Source: Chitinophaga pinensis (GTDB lineage Bacteria; Bacteroidota; Bacteroidia; UKL13-3). Taken from it: 48,695 nt of DNA. Location of the stretch: NCBI GenBank assembly GCA_945860865.1, contig CAMARW010000012.1:1-48695 (forward strand), in the 5' to 3' direction. The notes beneath the pieces were generated by a model. That model worked only from the letters and a program-made list of their open reading frames with translations, was not told the origin of the DNA and made no database searches. Positions 7,925-15,620 of this stretch are shown piece by piece. A program made the position numbers and the translations under genes. How positions within the stretch are numbered: position 1 is the stretch's first letter; each line of letters begins with the position of its first letter.

Positions 7925-7972
7925 TGGATAAAGCTTGATAGAGAAAGGTTGTTTATGATTTTTAATGCACAA

Positions 7973-7997
7973 AAACTAATTTGCTCCACATTAGTTT
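7973..7997 (+). other. Inverted repeat in the leader of the queuosine-precursor transporter gene
   Basis: AAACTAAT (7973-7980) pairs perfectly with ATTAGTTT (7990-7997) around a 9-nt loop, TTGCTCCAC. The stem ends 8 nt before the ATG at 8006, so it could cover the ribosome entry site, or it could be an operator. It sits between two divergent genes. It does not match the preQ1 riboswitch pattern. Confidence 0.45.
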
Positions 7998-8005
7998 AAA
8001 TTTTT

Positions 8006-8767
8006 ATGATTGAAAAAAAGCGTAACCTATTATTTTTAATACTTGGAACATTTTTTATTGCTAATGCAATGTTGGCAGAATTTATTGGCGTGAAAATATT
8101 CTCTTTAGAATCTGTTTTTGGCTTTAATCCCGCAAATTGGGAAATTATGGGAAATAAACTTTCATTTAACATGACGGTAGGTGTTATCTTATGGCCAATT
8201 GTTTTTGTTATGACTGATATAATAAATGAGTATTATGGTAAGAAAGGAGTTAAACTACTATCCTATTTGGCAGCAGCATTAATTGCGTATTCTTTTTTGG
8301 TGGTATACGCTGGCATTGCTTTACCCTCGGCTGATTTTTGGATTAATCGGAAAACAGAAAATGGAAATATGAATATGCAAGAGGCCTATCAACAAATATT
8401 TGGACAAGGATTATGGATTATTATAGGCTCTTTGGTGGCTTTCTTAATTGGTCAAGTAACAGATGTAAAAGTTTTTCATTACCTAAAAAAGAAAACTGGT
8501 GAGCAAAAGCTTTGGCTGAGGGCAACAGGCTCCACATTAGTTTCGCAGCTCATAGATAGCTTTGTTGTGTTGTTTATTGCCTTTTATATTGGGGCTGGTT
8601 GGGATTTTAAATTAGTGCTCGGCATTAGCTTAGTTAACTATCTTTACAAATTAACAGTTGCATTGGCATTAACACCTGTTTTGTATGGCGTTCACCGTAT
8701 CATAGACAATTATTTAGGAAAAGAATTGGCTATAACAATGATGCGAGAAGCACAGGAAGACAATTAG
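8006..8767 (+). CDS. yhhQ: Queuosine precursor transporter (YhhQ/QPT family)
   Basis: This 253-residue inner-membrane protein has about six hydrophobic helices. Family features are NAMLAEFIGVKIF near the N-terminus, WPIVFVMTDIINEYYGKKGV, the charged TDVKVFHYLKKKTG loop, and GSTLVSQLIDSFVVLFIAFYIG near residues 177-198. YhhQ proteins import the deazaguanine precursors of the tRNA-modified base queuosine (preQ0/preQ1). An insertion around residues 110-128 (NRKTENGNMNMQEAYQQ) is typical of Bacteroidota versions. No queuosine biosynthesis gene is in the window. It converges on the M48 protease gene with one base between the stop codons. An inverted repeat lies just upstream of the ATG. Confidence 0.92.
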   Translation: MIEKKRNLLFLILGTFFIANAMLAEFIGVKIFSLESVFGFNPANWEIMGNKLSFNMTVGVILWPIVFVMTDIINEYYGKKGVKLLSYLAAALIAYSFLVVYAGIALPSADFWINRKTENGNMNMQEAYQQIFGQGLWIIIGSLVAFLIGQVTDVKVFHYLKKKTGEQKLWLRATGSTLVSQLIDSFVVLFIAFYIGAGWDFKLVLGISLVNYLYKLTVALALTPVLYGVHRIIDNYLGKELAITMMREAQEDN

Positions 8768-8768
8768 A

Positions 8769-9581
8769 TTATCTTAAAGAGGCTTGGTTATAATACTGAA
8801 TAGCTTTTGGCATCCATTTATTTAAGTTTGCAATACGCGTACTTGAACTAGGATGTGTGCTTAAAAACTCGGGCGTACCAGCGCTACCAGCGCTCATTCT
8901 TTGCCAAAAACCAGGGGCAACTCGAGGGTCGTACCCTGCCATAGCCATAAAATATAAACCCATTTCATCGGCTTCAGATTCGTGTAACCTACTAAATGGC
9001 AACATAGCTCCAAATTGAGTTCCAATTCCGTATGCCGTTGTAAAAAGTTGTTGTGTTTGCTGGCTTTTTGAAGCTAGCGCAGCAGATAATGCTACGCCAC
9101 CTAACTGCTGAGCCAAACCTTGGCTCATACGTTCATTTCCATGTCGCGCAATGGCGTGTGCAATTTCATGCCCCATCACAACGGCAACACCTGCCTCGTC
9201 TCTACAAACAGGCATAATACCTGTATAAAAGACTATTTTACCCCCAGGCATGCACCATGCATTTATCGTTTTATCTTCAATTAAATTAAACTCCCATTTA
9301 AAACCAGCTACCCTATCGCTCATTTTATTAGCTTGTAGATAGCTAGTAATTTGTTTCGACAATTTACCTCCAACTCGCTTTACTAATGCTACTTCGTTAC
9401 CTGTTGTTACAACCTTATTGGCAGATAAAAATTGATTATAACTTGTTAAACTCATGCCCATTAATTCGCTTTCTGGCAAAAGGCCCAGTTGGCGTCTTCC
9501 CGTAACTGGAACTTTCCCACAAGAATTGAAGAGAAAACATAACAGTATAAGAATTGAGGTTGATTGAAATATTTTTTTCAT
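8769..9581 (-). CDS. M48 family metalloprotease, lipoprotein (BepA/LoiP-like)
   Basis: This 270-residue protein starts with a lipoprotein signal (MKKIFQSTSILILLCFLFNSC, lipid-linked Cys at 21). Zinc ligands are HEIAH at 138-142 and the third ligand in the ESEAD motif at 201-205. The tail TPEFLSTHPSSSTRIANL is the usual M48 end. Such proteases act in the periplasm on the inner face of the outer membrane and degrade misfolded outer-membrane proteins. No TPR domain follows, unlike BepA, so it is the short LoiP-like form. The lipoprotein gene upstream on the same strand (9639-10076) may be cotranscribed; the gap is 57 bp. Confidence 0.92.
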   Translation of the reverse strand: MKKIFQSTSILILLCFLFNSCGKVPVTGRRQLGLLPESELMGMSLTSYNQFLSANKVVTTGNEVALVKRVGGKLSKQITSYLQANKMSDRVAGFKWEFNLIEDKTINAWCMPGGKIVFYTGIMPVCRDEAGVAVVMGHEIAHAIARHGNERMSQGLAQQLGGVALSAALASKSQQTQQLFTTAYGIGTQFGAMLPFSRLHESEADEMGLYFMAMAGYDPRVAPGFWQRMSAGSAGTPEFLSTHPSSSTRIANLNKWMPKAIQYYNQASLR

Positions 9582-9638
9582 TTTTGACTATATTAACATA
9601 CAACAAAGCAACAGGTGCTAATTTTGATTTAACCCATC

Positions 9639-10076
9639 TTACTTTTTCCGACTCAAATAAATGATTCGTTCATTTTGATTACCATCACCTGTATCCTTAT
9701 AACCAATAAACAATAATTTATCCTTGCTAATTTCCTGAACAGTATAATTCATATTCTCCCAGTCAATTTCATTTATTAGAATACTTTTATTGGTTGCTGT
9801 ATATTTCCAAGTAATGCCAAAATCTGAACCTAACAAATTGAGTACGCCTGTTTTTAAGTCGCTATTAAAGATATAAACACCATAATTAGCCTCCGTTTCT
9901 ATCCTAACTTTTAGCTTAGATGGAAAAACATCATTTACTAACACACTATCTCTATTCCAATTACCTACTAAAGAAATACTGAAAGAGCCATCTGGTTCAG
10001 GGCTATCAGAGCTATCTGGTTGACAGGCAGACAATATTAAAAGCAAAACGACTGCTATTTTTGAATAATTTACCAT
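9639..10076 (-). CDS. Small lipoprotein, lipocalin-like
   Basis: This 145-residue protein has a lipoprotein signal with the lipobox LILSAC (Cys 18) followed by an acidic linker QPDSSDSPEPDG. The mature part starts SLVGNWNRDSVLVND and alternates beta-strand-like segments (LKVRIE, YGVYIFN, SILINEIDW, KDKLLFIGYK). This is the pattern of lipocalin-like domains common in Bacteroidota. Function is unknown; outer-membrane or periplasmic location is inferred from the lipobox. It is divergent from folK. Upstream TACTTTTA is a near match to the -7 consensus. Confidence 0.78.
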   Translation of the reverse strand: MVNYSKIAVVLLLILSACQPDSSDSPEPDGSFSISLVGNWNRDSVLVNDVFPSKLKVRIETEANYGVYIFNSDLKTGVLNLLGSDFGITWKYTATNKSILINEIDWENMNYTVQEISKDKLLFIGYKDTGDGNQNERIIYLSRKK

Positions 10077-10158
10077 AAGATATTTTTCTGTAAAAGTAGA
10101 CTAGAAATGCTAAAAATAAAATAGCACAATCCATTGCTTTTTCACTTATCATTGCCTT

Positions 10159-10650
10159 ATGCCATCTTTTGTATACATTTTATTAGGTTCAAACCAAGGT
10201 AATGCTTTAGAGAACCTAAAAACAGCAGCAAACAAGCTGGAACTTGCCTTAGGCCAAATTGTTCATCAATCGTCTTTTTACCAAACTGCTGCATGGGGGA
10301 ATACCCAACAAGCCCCATTTATTAACCAAGTTCTTTTAATTCAAACTAAAACCAACGCAACAACGTGTTTGCAAATAAACCTATCTGTGGAAACTAGTAT
10401 GGGTAGAACGCGTTTAGAAAAGTGGGAGCCTAGAATTATTGATATCGATATTTTATATTTTAACGACGAAATTATCGATTTGCCAAATTTAATAGTACCA
10501 CATCCACACATGGCAAATCGGAGGTTTACCTTAATTCCATTAGTAGAAATTGCACCTAATTTTATTCATCCCGTTTTGGGATTAAAAAGCACCGAATTGT
10601 TGAAGGCCTGCCAAGATATTTTAGAAGTGGAAAAAATTAGTATTAACTAA
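10159..10650 (+). CDS. folK: 2-amino-4-hydroxy-6-hydroxymethyldihydropteridine diphosphokinase (HPPK)
   Basis: HPPK transfers pyrophosphate from ATP to 6-hydroxymethyl-dihydropterin in folate synthesis. Family motifs are ILLGSNQGN near the N-terminus, SSFYQTAAWGNTQQAPFINQV, the signature EPRIIDIDILYF (metal-binding Asp pair) near residues 93-104, and IVPHPHMANRRFTLIPL. Its 163 residues match the single-domain form. It lies 21 bp before the deoxynucleoside kinase gene, a pairing seen in other Bacteroidota genomes as far as I recall. Confidence 0.95.
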   Translation: MPSFVYILLGSNQGNALENLKTAANKLELALGQIVHQSSFYQTAAWGNTQQAPFINQVLLIQTKTNATTCLQINLSVETSMGRTRLEKWEPRIIDIDILYFNDEIIDLPNLIVPHPHMANRRFTLIPLVEIAPNFIHPVLGLKSTELLKACQDILEVEKISIN

Positions 10651-10671
10651 TTATTTAAATCCTGCATTTTT

Positions 10672-11325
10672 GTGGGCTTGAACAAAATTAATCCATATAA
10701 TTTCATTGCTATTGAAGGCAATATTGGGGCTGGTAAATCTACCCTTGCCCAATTATTATCGAAAGAATGGAACGCTCAATTGATTTTAGAAGAATTTGAG
10801 GATAATTCTTTTTTGCCTAAATTTTACGAAGATTCTAGACGCTACGCTTTCCCTTTAGAAATGAGCTTCTTGGCGGCTAGATTTAATCAGTTAAAAAAAC
10901 AATTACCTAGTCAAGATTTGTTTAAACAGCTTATTATTAGCGATTATATTTTTGCCAAATGTTTGCTGTTTTCAAAGGTAAATTTAGATGAAGATGAATA
11001 TGAGTTATACCATAAACTTTTTCACATTATAAACCTGCAATTGCCCAAGCCAGATTTGTTGGTTTACCTGCACTGCCCAATAGAAAAACTTCAATGGAAT
11101 ATAGCCAATAGAGGCCGAAGCTACGAGCAACACATTGCCAACGAATACCTCCAAAACCTGCAAGAAACTTATTTTGGCTATCTTTATAATCAAAGCGAAT
11201 TAAGGATACTTATTATAGATTGCGCACAAGTAGATTTTTTAAATAACCCCGCGCAATACGAACAGATGCAAAGTTTGCTGTGCAAAGAATATCCGCTTGG
11301 TATTACGCAAGCAAAACTACTCTAA
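10672..11325 (+). CDS. Deoxynucleoside kinase
   Basis: This enzyme phosphorylates deoxynucleosides for dNTP salvage in the cytoplasm. FIAIEGNIGAGKST near residues 11-24 holds the P-loop. EEFEDNSFLPKFYED, RRYAFPLEMSFLAARF and a late NRGRSYEQHI lid (Arg-rich) are typical of the dNK/dGK/dAK family, and DLLVYLHCPIEKL is the strand before the lid. Substrate preference (dA, dG or dC) cannot be read here. No ATG exists before the conserved start, so translation begins at GTG 10672 or at TTG 10678. The length is 217 residues. Confidence 0.92.
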   Translation: MGLNKINPYNFIAIEGNIGAGKSTLAQLLSKEWNAQLILEEFEDNSFLPKFYEDSRRYAFPLEMSFLAARFNQLKKQLPSQDLFKQLIISDYIFAKCLLFSKVNLDEDEYELYHKLFHIINLQLPKPDLLVYLHCPIEKLQWNIANRGRSYEQHIANEYLQNLQETYFGYLYNQSELRILIIDCAQVDFLNNPAQYEQMQSLLCKEYPLGITQAKLL

Positions 11326-11326
11326 A

Positions 11327-11947
11327 ATGATTACTAGCGGATTATTCACCATTGCTTACTTACCTCCTATTGCTTGGTTTCAACATGCCTTGCAATGCGA
11401 AAACATTTTTATTGAAGCACACGAAAACTATAATAAACAAAGCTACAGAAACAGGTGTAAAATACTTTCAGCCAATGGTGTATTAGATTTAAGCATTCCA
11501 ATTATTCAGGCTAATTCTAAACATACAATTAAAAATGTTGTTACACAAGAAAATGAACCATGGCGTAAAATTCATTGGCAGGCAATCTGTTCTGCCTATG
11601 GCAAATCTGCTTTCTTCCTGTATTATAGAGATGATTTTGAAGCCATTTATAAACAAACTGATTGTACCCATTTATTCGAATTAAACATCCTGTTTATTAA
11701 ACTCATTTTTAAGCTACTCAAAACTAACTGTGAGCTTCAATTTACACACAAATACGATGAACCAAGCGTTCATACCCGCGATTTTAGAAATAGTTTCCAA
11801 GCTAAAAACCCTGCTTTAGGTTCAGAATTGCTTGTTCAAACAAATTATTACCAAGTATTTGCTGAGAAATTCCCCTTTCAACCTAACCTATCCATTCTCG
11901 ATTTACTTTTTAATGTAGGTCCGATTAGTAAAGAATATTTAATTTAA
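11327..11947 (+). CDS. WbqC-like family protein
   Basis: This 206-residue protein opens with LFTIAYLPPIAWFQHALQ, then FIEAHENYNKQSYRNRCKI and a central HWQAICSAYGKSAFFLYYRDDFEAIY. These are hallmarks of the WbqC family, found in some O-antigen clusters and widely in Bacteroidota. Biochemical function is not established. In many Bacteroidota the WbqC gene follows lepB in the par-dapB-lepB cluster; here it instead follows the deoxynucleoside kinase, with its ATG at 11327, one base after that gene's stop. An upstream TTG would extend it into the kinase gene and is unlikely. Confidence 0.88.
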   Translation: MITSGLFTIAYLPPIAWFQHALQCENIFIEAHENYNKQSYRNRCKILSANGVLDLSIPIIQANSKHTIKNVVTQENEPWRKIHWQAICSAYGKSAFFLYYRDDFEAIYKQTDCTHLFELNILFIKLIFKLLKTNCELQFTHKYDEPSVHTRDFRNSFQAKNPALGSELLVQTNYYQVFAEKFPFQPNLSILDLLFNVGPISKEYLI

Positions 11948-12023
11948 CCTAGCAGAAAAATAAAACTTTTAACTAGGGCATTGGTTTATTGTTTATAGCC
12001 GTTTATCTGAGCTAAATACAAGT

Positions 12024-12656
12024 ATGAAAAACCAAATTATTGAAAAGTACATAGATTTGTACCTAACCCACAATGAAGCACCCAAAAATGTTTGCGTTTT
12101 TGCCAAATCACTAAACATTTCGGAGTCAGAGTTTTATCAGTATTATCCATCAATTGAAGCTATTGAAGCTACAATTTTTCAAGATTGGTTTGCTGAGGTT
12201 AAACAGAATGTTGAATCATCTGAATTATTTGGCTCTTACGCCGCACGTGAGAAATTTTTAGCTATTTATTTTGCTTGGATTGAATCATTAAAAAAACACC
12301 GCAGCTTTGTGGTGGCGCGCTGGCAAACACAATCTAAACAAATAGCTTTACCTAAAACACCCTCATTTTTAAAGCCTCTAAAACATGATTTTATTTCTTT
12401 TTCTCAAACCATTTTAAACGAGGGAATGCAATCTAAGGAAATTACAGAGCGCAAGTTTATTAGCGATAAATATGCAGATGCCCAATGGCTCAACCTATTA
12501 TTTATAACTAATTTCTGGGTAAATGACCACAGCACAAATTTTGAAAAAAGTGATGAAGCTATTGAAAAATCAGTTAATCTAGCTTTTGATTTAATGGGAC
12601 AAACAGCCTTGGATTCTATGCTTAATTTCGGAAAATTTCTATTTCAAAATAGATAA
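12024..12656 (+). CDS. TetR-family-like regulatory protein
   Basis: This 210-residue all-helical protein has an N-terminal helix-turn-helix, VCVFAKSLNISESEFYQYYPSIEAIEATIF (about residues 23-52), in the TetR layout. The rest would be the dimer/ligand domain. The HTH is degenerate compared with repressors that bind DNA tightly, and no effector can be inferred. It ends one base before the ABC1-family kinase gene, which suggests joint expression. TetR-ABC1 pairing is a recurring arrangement in Bacteroidota as far as I recall, so the two may act together, perhaps in envelope or quinone-linked lipid homeostasis. Confidence 0.8.
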   Translation: MKNQIIEKYIDLYLTHNEAPKNVCVFAKSLNISESEFYQYYPSIEAIEATIFQDWFAEVKQNVESSELFGSYAAREKFLAIYFAWIESLKKHRSFVVARWQTQSKQIALPKTPSFLKPLKHDFISFSQTILNEGMQSKEITERKFISDKYADAQWLNLLFITNFWVNDHSTNFEKSDEAIEKSVNLAFDLMGQTALDSMLNFGKFLFQNR

Positions 12657-12657
12657 A

Positions 12658-13989
12658 ATGGAACAAAATAAAATCCCTTCTACCAAAGTAGAAAGGGCTA
12701 TGCGCTTTGTGAAAACAGGTGCCCAAATTGGAGGCAATTATATTAAGCATTATTCTAAAAAATTGGTTGACCCCAATTTAAGCAGAGAAGAGCTGCATGA
12801 AGATAATGCCACCGATGTGTATAATGCCCTCAGTGAATTGAAAGGCTCTGCCCTCAAAGTTGCTCAGATGCTGAGCATGGAAAAAAACATTTTACCAAGG
12901 CAATACACTAACAAATTTCAGATGGCTCAATACAATGCGCCTCCCCTATCTGGCCCGCTCATTGTGCAAACTTTTACCAAACATTTTGGGAAAAGTCCGC
13001 AGCAACTATTCAGCACATTTAACATGAAAGCATGCAATGCAGCCAGTATTGGTCAGGTGCACGAAGCCACTTTAGATGGCAAAAAATTGGCTGTAAAAAT
13101 TCAATATCCGGGTGTAGCCGATAGTATCAAAAGCGATTTAAAAATGGTAAAACCCATTGCCTTTCGTTTACTGAGCATGAATGAGAAAGAACTCGAAAAA
13201 TACATAAAAGAGGTAGAATCTAAACTGCTAGAAGAAACCGATTATGAATTAGAGTATCAGCGTTCTATAGATATTTCTGAGGCTTGTAATCATATTCCTA
13301 ATCTATTTTTCACCCAATACTACCCAGCATTATCTTCCAAAAGAGTGCTAACCATGGATTGGATGGAGGGTTTGCATTTAGATGATTACCTTAAAACAAA
13401 TCCTACCCAGGAAGAACGAAATAAAATAGGCCAGGCCATGTGGGATTTTTACGATATGCAAGTGCATGCTTTAAAATCTGTGCATGCCGACCCACACCCA
13501 GGAAATTTCTTAATGCGCCCCAACGGCGAATTGGGAGTCATTGATTTTGGATGTGTAAAAGAAATACCAGCAGATTTCTATTTTAACTATTTTGCCTTAT
13601 TAATACCAGATTTGTTGGAGGAGCCAGGTGTTATTAGGAAAATTATGTTGCAACAAGAAATCATTAATGAGCGCGATTCTTTGCCAATTCAAGAAAAAAT
13701 AACAGATGCGTTTATGCGCATGACCAAACTTTTAGCCACCCCTTTTCTTGAGGATAATTTTGATTTTGGCAACAATGCATATATTGATCAAATTTATGCT
13801 TTAGGCGAAGAGGTAAGTAAAATGGATGAGTTAAAAAACTCTAAAGAAGGAAGAGGTTCTCAGCATGCATTGTATATAAACCGCACTTATTTTGGTTTAT
13901 ACTCTATACTCAATGTTTTGCAAGCAAAAATAAGAACAGGTGAAAGAAATTGGAAAAAGCCGTTGATTAAATTTCATAGCGCTGCATAA
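12658..13989 (+). CDS. ABC1/AarF/UbiB family atypical kinase
   Basis: This 443-residue protein is of the ABC1 (COQ8/UbiB) family. Family features in order are the N-terminal helix with LKGSALKVAQMLSME (about 57-72), the Ala-rich loop NAASIGQVHEA replacing the glycine loop, LAVKIQYPGV (Lys of the ATP site), a catalytic HADPHPGNFLM, and the metal motif VIDFG. The normally invariant KxGQ motif reads KVAQ: the Gly is Ala. There is no C-terminal membrane helix as in UbiB. Relatives assist ubiquinone or menaquinone lipid handling; the substrate here is unknown. Nothing else for quinone synthesis is nearby. Confidence 0.9.
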   Translation: MEQNKIPSTKVERAMRFVKTGAQIGGNYIKHYSKKLVDPNLSREELHEDNATDVYNALSELKGSALKVAQMLSMEKNILPRQYTNKFQMAQYNAPPLSGPLIVQTFTKHFGKSPQQLFSTFNMKACNAASIGQVHEATLDGKKLAVKIQYPGVADSIKSDLKMVKPIAFRLLSMNEKELEKYIKEVESKLLEETDYELEYQRSIDISEACNHIPNLFFTQYYPALSSKRVLTMDWMEGLHLDDYLKTNPTQEERNKIGQAMWDFYDMQVHALKSVHADPHPGNFLMRPNGELGVIDFGCVKEIPADFYFNYFALLIPDLLEEPGVIRKIMLQQEIINERDSLPIQEKITDAFMRMTKLLATPFLEDNFDFGNNAYIDQIYALGEEVSKMDELKNSKEGRGSQHALYINRTYFGLYSILNVLQAKIRTGERNWKKPLIKFHSAA

Positions 13990-14046
13990 GCTATTTAGGT
14001 TATCCAATTTGTTTCAACAGATGATGGAAGTTGCTTAGTGAAATCT

Positions 14047-14054
14047 TATATTTG
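14047..14054 (+). promoter_or_regulatory. Putative -7 promoter box of the serine hydrolase gene
   Basis: TATATTTG matches TAnnTTTG, 27 nt before the ATG at 14082. No clear -33 element is visible at normal spacing. Confidence 0.45.
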
Positions 14055-14081
14055 ATTTGGTTAAAATTAAACTTTTAAAAT

Positions 14082-15599
14082 ATGAGAAAAACATTCCTTG
14101 CTTTTATTCTGCTTCTTACAACTACACTCGTTTCAATTGCCCAACCTGCATTTATAATTGACTCTTTAGACAATTACATAACGCGTGAAATGGAACGTTG
14201 GCAGGTGCCAGGATTATCTATTGCCATTGTTAAAGATGGAAAAACGGTGCTTGCCAAAGGATATGGTGTGAAAGATATAAACAGCAAAGAGTTGGTAGAT
14301 GCCTACACACTGTTTCAAATAGCCAGCAATAGTAAGGCTTTTACTGGAACTGCCATAGCTCAATTACACCAGCAAAAGAAAATTAATTTAGATGAAAAAG
14401 TAAAAAAATACATGCCGCAGTTTGCTTTGTATGATAACGTTTCAACAGATTTGTGTACTGTAAGAGATTTACTTTGTCACCGAATAGGATTGGGTACTTT
14501 TCAGGGCGATTTTTTGAATTGGGGAAGCACTTTGAGTAGGCAAGAAATAATTGCAGGCATGGGTAGAACCAAACCTAAAAACCAATTTAGATACAGCTAT
14601 GGGTATTGTAATGCGGCCTATATTACAGCAGGTGAATTGATTCCGATTGTTACTGGCAAAACTTGGGACCAGTATATTCAAGAAAACTATTTTGAACCAC
14701 TAAACATGGTGCATACTAACAGCACCTATGCAAAAATGCTAAGCGATAAAAATGCTTGTACACCGCATACTTTGGTAAAAGGCAATTTAACCCGTTTGCC
14801 ATTAACCAATATAGACAATATGGGACCATCAGCAAGCATAAATTCTTGTGCTGCAGATATGGCCAATTGGTTAATTATGCAATTAGATAGCGGTAGGTTT
14901 AAAGGTAAAGAAGTGGTGCCATTTTCTGTATTAAAGGAAACCAGAAAATCTAGCATGGTGGTAAGTGATGTAAACTCAAAACTATTCCCAAGTAAACATT
15001 TCGTTACTTACGGATTAGGTTGGTCTAGTTATGATTACTTAAATAAGCGCGTGTGGGAACACAGCGGTGGCGCCAATGGCTTTGTAACCAAAACAGAGTT
15101 TATTCCAGAAGCAGGTTTAGGCATTTTAGTTTATACCAACACAGACGCAAACTCATTGTACGATGCACTTGTAAAACAGGTTATAGAAGCCTACTTAAAT
15201 GCACCATACAGAAATATTAGTGCCGCCTATTACAATGCTTCTTTACCCAATAAATTAGCCGAACAAAAAGAACTTGATAGCCTCGAAAATTTAGCTAAAA
15301 AGAAAATACAAACTACTTTACCTCTTAGTCAGTTTGAAGGAAAATATAGCAATAGTGTATACGGAAACATGGAAATAAAAGCAGAAAAAGGAATTTTAAA
15401 AATGTACTTAGGTAATCATCCAAATAATATTGGAACCATGCAGCATTTAGGTAATAATAATTTTTTATGCACCTACAGCGATGTAACATGTGGAGTAGAG
15501 GTTTTACCTTTTACCATTGAAAACAACACTGTAAAATCTATACATGTTAAGGTAGCAGATTTTATTGATTATGAAAAGTATGAGTTTTTAAAACAATAA
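14082..15599 (+). CDS. Secreted serine hydrolase (class C beta-lactamase/PBP4* family)
   Basis: This 505-residue protein has a signal peptide (residues 1-20, cleaved before QPAF). The catalytic triad motifs of the beta-lactamase/D-Ala-D-Ala peptidase fold are SNSK (Ser 82, Lys 85), YCN (Tyr 175, Asn 177) and HSGG (327-330, in place of KTG). These place it with penicillin-binding esterases and peptidases rather than true resistance enzymes. Residues about 385-505 form a beta-rich C-terminal lipocalin-like (DUF3471-type) domain. Periplasmic or outer-membrane action on peptides or esters is inferred. An aldehyde dehydrogenase gene follows 21 bp downstream. Confidence 0.92.
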   Translation: MRKTFLAFILLLTTTLVSIAQPAFIIDSLDNYITREMERWQVPGLSIAIVKDGKTVLAKGYGVKDINSKELVDAYTLFQIASNSKAFTGTAIAQLHQQKKINLDEKVKKYMPQFALYDNVSTDLCTVRDLLCHRIGLGTFQGDFLNWGSTLSRQEIIAGMGRTKPKNQFRYSYGYCNAAYITAGELIPIVTGKTWDQYIQENYFEPLNMVHTNSTYAKMLSDKNACTPHTLVKGNLTRLPLTNIDNMGPSASINSCAADMANWLIMQLDSGRFKGKEVVPFSVLKETRKSSMVVSDVNSKLFPSKHFVTYGLGWSSYDYLNKRVWEHSGGANGFVTKTEFIPEAGLGILVYTNTDANSLYDALVKQVIEAYLNAPYRNISAAYYNASLPNKLAEQKELDSLENLAKKKIQTTLPLSQFEGKYSNSVYGNMEIKAEKGILKMYLGNHPNNIGTMQHLGNNNFLCTYSDVTCGVEVLPFTIENNTVKSIHVKVADFIDYEKYEFLKQ

Positions 15600-15620
15600 C
15601 AGATTATAACTACCAAAAAC

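Noticed and set aside
7913-7972. Longer HMA protein from TTG 7972
   Set aside because: The added residues are not part of the HMA domain and lie upstream of the likely promoter box.
7973-8005. preQ1 riboswitch ahead of the queuosine transporter
   Set aside because: The hairpin lacks the C-rich loop and the A-rich tail of the preQ1-I aptamer, and it is too small for other classes.
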